Numbered from the stretch's first letter, positions 32,066-40,192 are shown. The stretch is DNA of 50,241 nucleotides from Sphingomonadaceae bacterium (GCA_947473355.1 CANJCQ010000023.1:1-50241); one strand, 5' to 3'. Translations and numbers: made by a program. Notes: generated from the sequence alone by a model not told the origin.

Positions 32066-32914
32066 ATGACTGACTCCAAGGGCCGCTTGGGCATAGAAAT
32101 GCTCACCCTGCTCGGCATGCCGCCGGTGGAATATGTGCGCCTTGCAGGTGAGCTCGGCTGCGTCGAGGTTTCGACCGGCCTTTCCGGCCTGCCGCTGACC
32201 ATGTTTGGCATCACTGATTTTGCGCCCTGGCCGATGTGGTCGCTGAAAGATGACAAGGCGCTGCGCCAGGAGATGATTGCGGCGATGCGTGATTGCGGCG
32301 TCAGCATTGGCCTGGGCGAAGGCTTCCGCGTCGCCAAGGATCTCGATCCGCAGGGCAATGCCGAAGAGCTCGACATTATGGCCGAGCTCGGGGCCAAACG
32401 GATCAACGCGATCTGCATGGACGAAAGCATGATGGCGGGCTCAAACGAAGCCAAGGAAAAGCTCGCTGTGCTGGCCGAAATGGCCATGGCGCGCGGCATG
32501 GTGTTCACCATCGAATTCTTCCCGCCCGAAGGCATCACCAGCCTCGAGCGCGCATTGGAGGTTGTCGAATTCATCGGCCGGGGCAAGGCGCATGTCCTGC
32601 TCGATACCACCCACCTGTTCCGGACCGGCGGCACCGTGGAACAGATCGCCGCGCTGGACCCCAGCCTGATCGGCTATTGCCAGCTCTCCGATGGCCGCAA
32701 TGCCCCGCCGGACGCGGACTACATGATGACCGCAATGTTCGCGCGCGATGTGCCGGGACAGGGCCAGCTGCCCTTGCGCGAGCTGATCGCGGTCTTGCCG
32801 AAGGACCTGACGATCAGCCTCGAAGTGCCAAGGCTGGACGACCTGCGCGGCGGCATGAGCCCCCGCGACCACGCCGCGCGCTGCGTTGCGGCAGCGCGGG
32901 CGCTGGGGGCCTAA
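32066..32914 (+). CDS. Sugar phosphate isomerase/epimerase-like TIM-barrel protein
   Basis: A 282-residue AP-endonuclease-2/xylose-isomerase-like TIM barrel. Metal-site blocks can be followed: TIEFFPPEGITS (Glu), VLLDTTHLFRTGG (Asp, His), GYCQLSDGRNAPP and ISLEVPRLDDLRGG (Glu). In catabolic operons such proteins act as isomerases, epimerases or C-C lyases on CoA-free ring or chain products. It is the last gene of the P450 operon and is followed by a paired-palindrome element. The substrate is unknown. Confidence 0.82.
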   Translation: MTDSKGRLGIEMLTLLGMPPVEYVRLAGELGCVEVSTGLSGLPLTMFGITDFAPWPMWSLKDDKALRQEMIAAMRDCGVSIGLGEGFRVAKDLDPQGNAEELDIMAELGAKRINAICMDESMMAGSNEAKEKLAVLAEMAMARGMVFTIEFFPPEGITSLERALEVVEFIGRGKAHVLLDTTHLFRTGGTVEQIAALDPSLIGYCQLSDGRNAPPDADYMMTAMFARDVPGQGQLPLRELIAVLPKDLTISLEVPRLDDLRGGMSPRDHAARCVAAARALGA

Positions 32915-32940
32915 GATCCTTACGCGAACAGTCAGATCTA

Positions 32941-33101
32941 CTTGATCCTACCCTTCCGGGGGAGGTGGCCCACCCCTTCGCCAAGCTCAGTCTAAACCCC
33001 GAGGATAGCTTGGGTGGGTCGGAGGGGGTCACTTATCGCGGCTAGAACCCCCCTCCGCCTCGTTCCACTCGGCACCTCCCCCGAAGGGGGAGGAATTCAA
33101 G
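32941..33101. repeat. Paired-palindrome intergenic element, copy b
   Basis: The left arm starts CTTGATCCTACCCTTCCGGG and the right arm ends CCTCCCCCGAAGGGGGAGG.AATTCAAG, its near inverse complement. The inner pair is GGAGGGGGT with ACCCCCCTCC. It separates the convergent TIM-barrel and sterol desaturase genes, so it could end transcription from both sides. Confidence 0.75.
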
Positions 33102-33133
33102 TTATGCACTTTCCGAACGGCACGCCTGATCCT

Positions 33134-33931
33134 TCAATCCACCACCGGCGCAGGCCGCTTGATCCGCGCCGCTGTGCGCGGGCCTTTGCCATAGTCCAGC
33201 GTGCCGAACATCCAGTCATAGAGCAGCGTGATCGTCGCATAGTTACCGCCGGTGAATCGGGCGTGGTGATTGTGGTGCATTTCGGCCGCATGGTTCCAGT
33301 ATTTGAACGGGAACTTGTCGGTCTCCCAAAGGTCGTGGTTGTGCAGGTTGATGTGGCTGAAGGCGATCCATGTGACGACGATAGTCGGCACCGAGAACTT
33401 GCCCATCATGAACGACAGCGCGAAAATCACCGCGACATAGAGCCCGAGCCCGATCGCTATTTCCAGCGGATGGATATAGCTCGAATCCCAACGGCAGGGA
33501 TTGTGCTGGCGGTGGTGCACCGCGTGCATCCAGATCAGCGGGCCATCGAACTGCTCGCTTTGATGGAATGCGTAGCGGTGGGTCAGGTAATAGAAGAAAT
33601 CGTAGACCATCAGGATCACGAAGCAATCGAGCAACAGCTTCCACCACGAGGGCAAGGCGGGAGTCAGCGCGAAAGGCACGATCCCGCCGAAAATGATGAC
33701 CAGGAACAGGAGTGACCATTTGCGGTTCCAGCTCTGGTTTTCCGCATAGGCCGGTTTCTGCATTTTGGTGGCAAAGGTATCGCTGTTGAGCTTGTCGGCC
33801 TGCGCAAAGGCCGGAATGAGGTTGAACAGTCGGCGCGTGACCAGCGGAATCAGGAAGATTCCTGCAAGCGTGATCAGCGAGAGCTTGATCTGGTAATTTT
33901 CCCAGAGGGAAATCAGGATTGGTGAAGTCAC
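33134..33931 (-). CDS. Sterol desaturase/fatty acid hydroxylase family protein
   Basis: A 265-residue integral membrane di-iron oxygenase. The His motifs are complete: HRYAFH (118-123), HAVHH (136-140), HINLHNHD (193-200) and MHHNHHARF (218-226). Four or so membrane helices surround them. Members hydroxylate or desaturate sterols, fatty acids, carotenoids or alkyl glycerols with O2. The start is GTG 33931 with AAAGGAG 10 bases upstream. It diverges from the TetR gene at 34050, and a palindrome between them may be the shared operator. Confidence 0.88.
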   Translation of the reverse strand: MTSPILISLWENYQIKLSLITLAGIFLIPLVTRRLFNLIPAFAQADKLNSDTFATKMQKPAYAENQSWNRKWSLLFLVIIFGGIVPFALTPALPSWWKLLLDCFVILMVYDFFYYLTHRYAFHQSEQFDGPLIWMHAVHHRQHNPCRWDSSYIHPLEIAIGLGLYVAVIFALSFMMGKFSVPTIVVTWIAFSHINLHNHDLWETDKFPFKYWNHAAEMHHNHHARFTGGNYATITLLYDWMFGTLDYGKGPRTAARIKRPAPVVD

Positions 33932-34007
33932 GGCCGGGGCACTCCTTTACCGGGGATACACCGCAAACCGGACAGGCAAGAACCGGTCTGCGAGCACCGA
34001 GTCACTT

Positions 34008-34030
34008 TTTTGATACTCAATGTCTCAAAA
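34008..34030. promoter_or_regulatory. Palindrome TTTTGATAC-TCAAT-GTCTCAAAA, likely TetR operator
   Basis: Nine-base arms match at 8 of 9 positions around a 5-base centre. It lies between the divergent sterol desaturase (start 33931) and TetR genes and covers the most upstream possible TetR ATG (34020). This suggests that the true TetR start is further in and that the site is autoregulatory. Confidence 0.5.
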
Positions 34031-34049
34031 GTATGCCATGAGCGGAACC

Positions 34050-34604
34050 ATGTCAAGACGTCCCGACCCAAGAAATGAACGAACCCGATCCGCCATCAAG
34101 GCGGCGCTGGTCGATTTGCTGGCTGGCCAGCCGTTCGATCAGGTGCTCGTCCGCGATATCGTTGCCGGGGCCGGGATCGGCAATGCCACCTTCTTCCGCC
34201 ACTACCGCGACAAGGCCGAAGTGCTGGAAGAAGTGGCGCAGGATTTCTTCGAACAGGCCAGCGGCGCAATGATCCCGGCGCTGGGCGATCGCCACAGCGA
34301 CCTCGGCGCGCGCCACCTGTGCCGCTTCGTCGATGAACACCGGGTGGTCTATACCGCGCTGCTGACCGGCGGTGCGGGCGGCCAGATCCGGGCCGATTTC
34401 GTGGAAAAGACGGCAGAGCAGGCCTTTCCTCTCGCTGTCGGCCAGCCGGTCAAACTGCCGGGCAGGCTCGCGGTGATCTATCCGCTGTCCGCCATTGTCG
34501 CGATCCTCGCCTGGTGGCTGGGCGAAGTGCCCGAAACGCCGCCGGACGATGTCGCCGAACTGATCGCAAGGTTGGTGTTCAAGCCGATGATGGAATATCA
34601 ATGA
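34050..34604 (+). CDS. TetR/AcrR-family transcriptional regulator
   Basis: A regulator of 184 residues from ATG 34050 (MSRRPDPRNERTRSAIKAAL). In-frame ATGs at 34038 and 34020 are alternatives, but 34020 lies inside the palindrome at 34008-34030, and AGCGGA precedes 34050. The helix-turn-helix is VRDIVAGAGIGNATFFRHYR, then DKAEVLEEVAQDFFEQ. The C-terminal ligand domain is unassigned. It is divergent from the sterol desaturase gene, its most likely target, and 72 bases upstream of the nucleoside transporter. Confidence 0.85.
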   Translation: MSRRPDPRNERTRSAIKAALVDLLAGQPFDQVLVRDIVAGAGIGNATFFRHYRDKAEVLEEVAQDFFEQASGAMIPALGDRHSDLGARHLCRFVDEHRVVYTALLTGGAGGQIRADFVEKTAEQAFPLAVGQPVKLPGRLAVIYPLSAIVAILAWWLGEVPETPPDDVAELIARLVFKPMMEYQ

Positions 34605-34676
34605 ACAAGGGCTTGGGAGCATGGACTTGGCGCTGGCACTGATGCATCGTCGGCCCCGCACAAAAAGGGGAGCATC

Positions 34677-35912
34677 ATGCCAATCGTCCACAGCCTGCTC
34701 GGCATCTTGCTGATCTTTGCCATCGCGATCCTGTTTTCGACTGACCGCAAGGCCATCCGCCCGCGCATCGTCGGCGCGGCCTTTGCATTGCAGGCAGGCT
34801 TTGCCGCGCTGGTGCTCTATTCGCCGCCGGGCAAGCTGGTGCTCCAGACCATCTCCAATGGCGTCGCCAGCCTGCTCGGCTTTGCCCATGCCGGGGTGGA
34901 ATTCCTGTTCGGCCCGCTGGCAAAACCCGAGATCGGCGGCACCAGTTTTGCCATATCGGCGCTGCCGGTGATCGTATTCTTTGCCGCGCTGATCTCGATC
35001 CTCTATTATCTGGGCATCATGCGGCTGGTGATCCGCTGGATTGGCGGCGCGCTGGAGTGGATCACCGGGATCAGCAAGGTCGAAAGCCTGTCCGCCGCCT
35101 CCAACATCTTCGTCGGCCAGTCGGAATCGCCCTTGGTAATCCGGCCCTACCTCGCGTCTCTGATCCCCTCGCAGTTGTTCTGCGTGATGACTGTCGGCAT
35201 GGCCGGCGTCGCGGGAACGATTCTGGCCGCCTATGCCAGCATGGGCATCCGCATTGACTATCTGGTCGCTGCCGCCTTCATGTCGGCACCGGGCGGAATC
35301 ATGATGGCGAAGATCATCATGCCCGATCCCAAAGGCTGGCCGGTCGACCGCGAGGCCGACGAGGTGCTGACACTCGACACTGGCGAGGAACGCCCGGCCA
35401 ACCTGATCATGGCCGCCTCCGAAGGCGCGCAGACCGGCGTCCGGCTGGCCGTGGCGGTCGGCGCCATGGTGCTGGCTTTCGTTGCCCTGGTGGCCATGGC
35501 CAACGGCTTTGTCGGCTGGGCTGCGGGCCTCATCGGCTACAGCGACGTCACCTTCCAGTCGCTGCTCGGCTATGTGTTCGCCCCGGTGTTTTACCTGATC
35601 GGCCAGCCCGACTGGGCCGAGGCGCTGCGCGCGGGCAGCTATTTTGGCACCAAACTGGTGCTCAACGAATTCGTCTCGTTCATCGATCTGGGTCAGGCAA
35701 CAGACCTCTCGGCGCGCACCGTCGCTGTTGTGACATTTGCCCTGTGCGGCTTTGCCAATTTCAGCTCGATCGCCATCCAGATGGCCGTCACCGGCAGCCT
35801 TGCGCCCAACCAGAAGCCAGTGATCGCCCGGCTCGGCCTGCGCGCACTGGTCGCCGGCAGCCTCAGCAACCTGATGAGCGGGGCGCTGGCGGGGCTGTTT
35901 TTGAGCTTTTGA
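34677..35912 (+). CDS. NupC/CNT-family nucleoside transporter
   Basis: A 411-residue concentrative nucleoside transporter with about ten membrane segments. The substrate and cation-binding blocks are GVASLLGFAHAGVEFLFGPL, SAASNIFVGQSESPLVIRPY (the G-Q-S/T-E motif) and MSAPGGIMMAKIIMPDP, then FGTKLVLNEFVSF and LCGFANFSSIAIQ. It imports nucleosides with H+ or Na+. The start ATG 34677 has GGGGAG about 6 bases upstream. It probably has no link to the catabolic genes around it. Confidence 0.92.
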   Translation: MPIVHSLLGILLIFAIAILFSTDRKAIRPRIVGAAFALQAGFAALVLYSPPGKLVLQTISNGVASLLGFAHAGVEFLFGPLAKPEIGGTSFAISALPVIVFFAALISILYYLGIMRLVIRWIGGALEWITGISKVESLSAASNIFVGQSESPLVIRPYLASLIPSQLFCVMTVGMAGVAGTILAAYASMGIRIDYLVAAAFMSAPGGIMMAKIIMPDPKGWPVDREADEVLTLDTGEERPANLIMAASEGAQTGVRLAVAVGAMVLAFVALVAMANGFVGWAAGLIGYSDVTFQSLLGYVFAPVFYLIGQPDWAEALRAGSYFGTKLVLNEFVSFIDLGQATDLSARTVAVVTFALCGFANFSSIAIQMAVTGSLAPNQKPVIARLGLRALVAGSLSNLMSGALAGLFLSF

Positions 35913-35974
35913 GGAATAGCCTATTTGCTCGGCGGCGCCTCCGGACAATCACAGGTATCGGCAGCCTCTTTCTA

Positions 35975-36074
35975 CTCCCCTCCCGCTTTCGGGAGGGGTT
36001 GGGGGTGGGCCAGTCAAGCGCAGCGCAACTCCGGCGGGACCCACCCCTAGCCCCTCCCGCATGCGGGAGGGGGA
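35975..36074. repeat. Paired-palindrome intergenic element, copy c
   Basis: The left arm CTCCCCTCCCGCTTTCGGGA continues to a GGGGTTGGGGGTGGG; the right arm CCCACCCCTAGCCCCTCCCG continues to CATGCGGGAGGGGG. The two arms are inverse complements and each is a hairpin. This copy is shorter (100 bases) and lies between two plus-strand genes, nupC and the nuclease, rather than convergent ones. Confidence 0.78.
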
Positions 36075-36179
36075 CATGAACTGGCCGGCCGTCTTACCCC
36101 ACCATCACATCCAAATCGGATCAAAATTAGAGATTTTCACGAATAGATTCAATCTTCTATTTAAAGGCATGCATTTCGC

Positions 36180-36569
36180 ATGCCCATCCTCCCCACTCTC
36201 CTCGCCGCTGCTTTCGCGCTCTGCCCGGACGGCCCCCGCAACACCTGCGTCGTCGATGGCGACACTTTCTGGCTGCAAGGCGAGAAGGTGCGCATCGCCG
36301 ATATCAACGCGCCCGAAACGCATAGCGCGCAGTGCCCGATCGAACAGCAGTTGGGCGACCGTGCCACCAGACGACTCATCACCCTGCTCAACGCCGGCCC
36401 CTTCGACCTCACCACTGCCGGATCGCGCGACCGTGACCGCTATGGCCGCCTGCTGCGCGTAGTCACTCGGCGCGGGCGCAGTCTGGGTCAGGAGCTGGTC
36501 ACCGAAGGGCTGGCCGAGACCTGGAAGGGGCGGCGAAGCAGCTGGTGTGGCGACATTTTACCGGGCTAG
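36180..36569 (+). CDS. Thermonuclease (SNase)-like protein
   Basis: A 129-residue staphylococcal-nuclease-fold protein. All three catalytic residues are in place: Arg in KVRIADINAPE (Arg38), Glu of APE (Glu46) and Arg in DRDRYGRLL (Arg90), with the Ca-binding Asp in VVDGDTFWL. It has a short hydrophobic N-terminus (MPILPTLLAAAFALC) that may be a signal peptide. The start ATG 36180 is preceded by an AT-rich tract (36118-36170) unlike the rest of the region, probably its promoter. It would cut DNA or RNA, perhaps outside the cytoplasm. Confidence 0.85.
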   Translation: MPILPTLLAAAFALCPDGPRNTCVVDGDTFWLQGEKVRIADINAPETHSAQCPIEQQLGDRATRRLITLLNAGPFDLTTAGSRDRDRYGRLLRVVTRRGRSLGQELVTEGLAETWKGRRSSWCGDILPG

Positions 36570-36692
36570 GCGCAGGGCTGCCGCGCAAGCCCGTTTACCC
36601 AACACCTCGCCCAAACCTTAACCACACACGATTATTCATTTCGCATTTGAAGCTGGTTTCGCCAGAATGACTGCCTTGCGAGAGGAAATGAC

Positions 36693-37487
36693 ATGACCGA
36701 GTTCAGGGAACGCTATGGCCCGATCGCGCTGATAACAGGCGCAAGTTCGGGCATCGGCCTCGCTTTCGCCGAGGAACTGGCGACACGCGGCTTCGATCTG
36801 GTGCTGGTGGCGCGGCGTGTCGACCGGCTGCAGGAACTCACCGAAAAGCTGGAACGCCAGCATGGCACCAAGGTGTCCATCTGTGACGCAGATCTGTCCC
36901 AGCCGACCGCCCCGGGAGAATTGCACCGGTTGGTGGCAGGCCGCGACATCGGACTGGTGATCAGCAATGCCGGCTTCAGTGTGCGCGGGCTGCACGAAAG
37001 TGTCGATCCAGGTGAGCTGACCGAAATGCTCACCGTCAACTGCCACGCCCCGCTGCATCTTGCCCGGCTGTTCCTGCCCGCGCTCAAAGCACGCGGCGCT
37101 GATGGCAGGGGAGGCGCCTTCGTCATGGTCAGCTCGATCGAAGCGCTGATGGGTTGCCCGATGTCGGCGGCCTATTCAGCGATGAAGGCGCTGGTGCTGC
37201 ATCTGGGCGAGGGGCTCTATGCCGAGGCCGCGGGCAGCGGAGTCGACATTCTGACCTGCTGCCCCGGCGCCACCAATACCGAGGCCGGGCAGCGCGCCGG
37301 GGTCGATATGTCGCAGCTCGCCAATGTGCAGCAACCGCGTGACCTTGCCGTGCTGACGTTGGACAATCTGGCGAATGGCCCGACTTATTTCCCCAATGCG
37401 GCCTACAAGGCGCAGTTCGATCAGCTGCTCGCCATGCCCAAGCGCGATGCCCTGATGGCCATGGCCCAGGCCATGAAAGGCGTTTGA
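36693..37487 (+). CDS. Short-chain dehydrogenase/reductase
   Basis: A 264-residue SDR of the DltE/YqjQ type. The cofactor loop is ALITGASSGIGLAFAEELAT, followed by LVISNAGFSVRG and the catalytic MVSSIEALMGCPMSAAYSAMK (Ser, Tyr, Lys). The C-terminal part PTYFPNAAYKAQFDQLLAMP is unremarkable. The start ATG 36693 has AGAGGAA about 6 bases upstream. Its stop overlaps the TTGACC box of the promoter of the CoA-transferase gene, so the two are probably separate transcripts. Confidence 0.9.
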   Translation: MTEFRERYGPIALITGASSGIGLAFAEELATRGFDLVLVARRVDRLQELTEKLERQHGTKVSICDADLSQPTAPGELHRLVAGRDIGLVISNAGFSVRGLHESVDPGELTEMLTVNCHAPLHLARLFLPALKARGADGRGGAFVMVSSIEALMGCPMSAAYSAMKALVLHLGEGLYAEAAGSGVDILTCCPGATNTEAGQRAGVDMSQLANVQQPRDLAVLTLDNLANGPTYFPNAAYKAQFDQLLAMPKRDALMAMAQAMKGV

Positions 37488-37512
37488 CCCTCCTTCAGGC
37501 CACTTGATAAAT
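37484..37512 (+). promoter_or_regulatory. Promoter of the CoA-transferase/GntR operon
   Basis: TTGACC (37484-37489), a 17-base spacer and ATAAAT (37507-37512). Transcription would begin near 37519, 20 bases before the ATG at 37539. The 12-bp palindrome at 37511-37522 overlaps the -10 and the start point, as expected for a repressor site. Confidence 0.5.
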
Positions 37513-37522
37513 AATGCATTAT
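37511..37522. promoter_or_regulatory. Palindrome ATAATGCATTAT, likely GntR operator (site 1)
   Basis: A perfect 12-bp palindrome within the 15-base sequence AAATAATGCATTATC (37509-37523), which recurs exactly at 40191-40205 before the MaoC-type gene. It overlaps the promoter of the operon that encodes the GntR regulator itself (38747), so autorepression is likely. FadR-type GntR proteins bind short palindromes of this form. Confidence 0.65.
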
Positions 37523-37538
37523 CTGCGACGCGTCATGC

Positions 37539-38750
37539 ATGAGCAGTCAACCCCTTAAAGGCAAGCGCGTCATCGAGCTTGGCACGATGATCGCCGCGCC
37601 CTTTGCAACCCATATCCTCGCCAGCCTTGGCGCCGAAGTGATCAAGGTCGAACCGCCCAGCGGCGACACCACCCGCAGCCTGGTGCGCGGCGGCCCCTCC
37701 GGCACGATCGTCGCCTATAGCCACGGCAAGAAGGACATCTGCCTCGATCTTACGACTTCTGGCGGCAAAGAGGTGTTCCTCAGGCTGGCCGCCAGCGCCG
37801 ATGTCGTGATCCACAACCTCGCTCCTTCGGCGGCGCGCAAGCTGGGGGTGACGGCGCAGGATTGCACCGCGGTCAATCCCGGGATCATCCACGTCCACAT
37901 CAAGGGCTATACTCACGGTCCGCAGGCCGACGACCTGATGACCAACCCGATCGCCGAAGCCGCCACCGGGGCGATGGACGATCACCGCGTCGATGGCCGC
38001 CCGACCCGCTTTGGCCCCTCCTACCACGACCAGTTCGCCGGCACCTATGCCGTGATCCGCATTCTCGCCGCCCTGCTCGATCCCAAGGCCGACCGCCATA
38101 TCGAGATCGGGCTATACGAGACCGGCCTCCATCTCGCCGCACGCGATCTCGCCGGCATGCAGCTCAAGACGCAATTGCTGGGGCGCCTCGAAAAGGAAGG
38201 CGGCGGTGAGTTTTCGATGCCGGGCTATGGCTCATATCTTACCAGCGACCAGCGCTGGGTCTATCTGCTAATCCTCACCGACGCGCACTGGGCGAAGCTG
38301 ACCAAGGCGCTCGAAATGCCCGAACATGGCGACGAGAGCCTCAAGAAGTTGCGCGACCGCAAGGCCCAGCGCGATCGTGTGGAAGGCGCAGTAGCCAAGG
38401 CCATGGGCGCGCTCACCTATGCCGAGGCGGAGGCCAGATTGCGCGAAGCCGGGCTCGGCTTCAACGAAGTCATGCCGCTCGAACGTGTGCTGGAAAAGCC
38501 GCAAGCCCGCCAACCTGGCAAGCTGCGCGAGCTCGATTTTCGCGGACTGCATTTCGAAGTGCCCGAATTCCCTGGACAGCGCGAAGTCACGCCCGATCTG
38601 CCACCGCCAGAACTCGGCGAACACAGCGCCGAACTGCTGCGCGAGCTTGGTTACAGCGAGGCGGAATGCGCGGAATTGTTGACCTCGGGGGCGGCCGAGG
38701 CCTTCAACCCGGAGAAGTTCGCCTGGGCACCCGTGCGGGACAAGGGATGA
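37539..38750 (+). CDS. Family III (CaiB/BaiF) CoA-transferase
   Basis: A 403-residue CoA-transferase. The N-terminal block is RVIELGTMIAAPFATHILAS with LGAEVIKVEPPSGD, and the catalytic Asp is in GPSYHDQFAGTYAVIRILAA. Family III enzymes move CoA between acyl groups without ATP. The start ATG 37539 lies 16 bases after a perfect palindrome. Its 3' end overlaps the GntR gene start as ATGA. Two more members of the family lie downstream at 41492 and 42592. Confidence 0.92.
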   Translation: MSSQPLKGKRVIELGTMIAAPFATHILASLGAEVIKVEPPSGDTTRSLVRGGPSGTIVAYSHGKKDICLDLTTSGGKEVFLRLAASADVVIHNLAPSAARKLGVTAQDCTAVNPGIIHVHIKGYTHGPQADDLMTNPIAEAATGAMDDHRVDGRPTRFGPSYHDQFAGTYAVIRILAALLDPKADRHIEIGLYETGLHLAARDLAGMQLKTQLLGRLEKEGGGEFSMPGYGSYLTSDQRWVYLLILTDAHWAKLTKALEMPEHGDESLKKLRDRKAQRDRVEGAVAKAMGALTYAEAEARLREAGLGFNEVMPLERVLEKPQARQPGKLRELDFRGLHFEVPEFPGQREVTPDLPPPELGEHSAELLRELGYSEAECAELLTSGAAEAFNPEKFAWAPVRDKG

Positions 38751-39388
38751 ACCCCATGCAGTTCAAAACCAAGGAAGAACAGGTTGCCGATTACCTGCGC
38801 GAAGCCATCATCGCCGGGCGGATCGAACGCGGCGCGCGGCTCAAACAACAGGAGATCGCGACCCAGCTCAATACCAGCATCACGCCGGTGCGCGAGGCGC
38901 TCAAACTGCTCGAGGCCGAGGGCTATGTCACTGGTGACAGCTTCAAGGGGGCCATCGTCGCCCCCTTCGATATCGAGGCCTCCAGCGAAGTCCTGTCCTT
39001 GCGCATCCTGCTCGAAACCCAGCTGGTCAAAGGCGCGGTCGATCATGCCAGCGCGGCCGATATTGCCGAGCTGAAAGTACTGGCGGAAGAATTCGCCAGT
39101 GCCTTTGCCGCTGGCGACAATGCCACGGCGCGTGCCGCCAACTACCGCTTCCACCACCGCATGTTCGCCGTGGCCCGCCAGCCGCAGACGCTGCATTTCG
39201 TCCAGATCCTGTGGGCGCGCTATCCCTTCGATCTGATCAACCGCCTGGCAGGCCGCGTCAGCCGCGCAGCGGAAGAACACGACCTCATGCTCGCCGCCAT
39301 GATCGCCGGCGACAGCTCCGCAGCCATGCTGGCGACGCGGCAGCATATCGAGGCGGGGTGGCTGGAGCTGCGGGATTCGGTGGGGTAA
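38747..39388 (+). CDS. GntR-family (FadR/FCD) transcriptional regulator
   Basis: A 213-residue regulator with an N-terminal winged helix (EEQVADYLREAIIAGRIERG, then LKQQEIATQLNTSITPVREA near residues 35-54) and an all-helical FCD ligand domain with LRILLETQLVKGAVDHA, NYRFHHRMFAVARQP and a late His in TRQHIEAGW. FCD regulators sense organic acids or acyl-CoAs. The start ATG 38747 is coupled to the CoA-transferase stop; ATG 38756 is an alternative. It probably binds the two identical palindromes at 37511 and 40193 and controls the whole catabolic block. Confidence 0.9.
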   Translation: MNPMQFKTKEEQVADYLREAIIAGRIERGARLKQQEIATQLNTSITPVREALKLLEAEGYVTGDSFKGAIVAPFDIEASSEVLSLRILLETQLVKGAVDHASAADIAELKVLAEEFASAFAAGDNATARAANYRFHHRMFAVARQPQTLHFVQILWARYPFDLINRLAGRVSRAAEEHDLMLAAMIAGDSSAAMLATRQHIEAGWLELRDSVG

Positions 39389-39406
39389 GCGCAGTGAAGT
39401 ATAAGT

Positions 39407-39575
39407 GTTTCACGCAGAGGCGCAAAGAAAGCAGAGGACGCAAAGATACAGCGCCGCACCGCAGGCCTGGTAAATGAATCGCCTGTTCTCACTCAACACC
39501 GATGAATTGAAAGGGGCTTCGCCCCAAACCCAACATCTCTGCGCCTTGGCTTCCTCTGCGCCTCTGCGCGAAACC
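39407..39575. repeat. Long inverted repeat rich in CGCAGAGGCGCA motifs
   Basis: The left arm (39407-39447) GTTTCACGCAGAGGCGCAAA continues with GAAAGCAGAGGACGCAAAGA. The right arm (39534-39575) is its near inverse complement, ending CTCTGCGCCTCTGCGCGAAA. A small perfect hairpin GGGGC-TTC-GCCCC sits in the middle (39513-39525). It fills the 207-base gap between the GntR and hydrolase genes and could form a long stem in DNA or RNA. It differs in sequence from the paired-palindrome family elsewhere in the window. Confidence 0.7.
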
Positions 39576-39595
39576 TCTTTTCTGAAAGGCATCCC

Positions 39596-40177
39596 ATGAA
39601 ACCCACCCTGTTCCTCGTCATGGACATGATGAACGACATCGTCGCCGAAGATGGCTTCAACGCCCAGACCTATGGCGTGCAGGTCAAGCGGCGCGATGTT
39701 TTGGCCAACACCGCCAAGGCCATCGCCAGGGCGCGCGCCGCGGGAGTCAAAGTGGCCTACGTCCGCGTCGGCTTTTCCAGCGACTATCGCGAATGTCCGC
39801 CCGCCTCGCCGATCTTCTCGGGCGCCAGGGCCAATGGCATTTTCCAGCTCGGCACCAGGGGCACCGAAGTCCACCCCATGCTAGCGCCTGAACCGGGCGA
39901 TTTCGACATAGTCAAACACCGCGTCAGCCCGTTCTACGGAACGTCGCTCGAACCTATCCTGCGCGCAAACGGGATCGAGCGGGTGGTCCTGTGCGGCGTA
40001 TCAACCAACGGCGTCGTCCACTCCGGCGCGCGCGATGCGCATGACCGGGATTATGAAGTTGTCATCCTCGAAGACTGCTGCGCCGGGGTGACGGCGGATG
40101 AGCATGATCATGCCGTGGCCTGCCTTGGCCGCTATGCCAAAATCCTCGCCAGCACCGAGTTCGATTTCGCCGCCTGA
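39596..40177 (+). CDS. Isochorismatase-like hydrolase lacking the usual Cys
   Basis: A 193-residue protein of the isochorismatase/cysteine hydrolase fold. The catalytic Asp is in LVMDMMNDIV (about 9-12) and the Lys in FDIVKHRVSPFYG. At the nucleophile position the sequence is LCGVSTNGVVHSGARDA, with Val where cysteine hydrolases have Cys (G-V-x-T-N-x-C-V). This Cys-less form is known from isochorismatase-type members that do not use a thiol, so an amide or vinyl ether hydrolase remains possible. The start ATG 39596 follows the long inverted repeat by 20 bases; TGAAAGG lies about 8 bases upstream. Confidence 0.85.
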   Translation: MKPTLFLVMDMMNDIVAEDGFNAQTYGVQVKRRDVLANTAKAIARARAAGVKVAYVRVGFSSDYRECPPASPIFSGARANGIFQLGTRGTEVHPMLAPEPGDFDIVKHRVSPFYGTSLEPILRANGIERVVLCGVSTNGVVHSGARDAHDRDYEVVILEDCCAGVTADEHDHAVACLGRYAKILASTEFDFAA

Positions 40178-40192
40178 TTCCCCGCTTGCAAA

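Noticed and set aside
34053..35948. 631-codon minus-strand frame opposite the TetR and NupC genes
   Set aside because: It is antisense to two genes with strong motifs and is made of His/Gln/Arg-rich sequence typical of shadow frames.
39407..39575. CRISPR-like repeat array
   Set aside because: There are only two arms in inverted orientation, no regular spacers and no cas genes.
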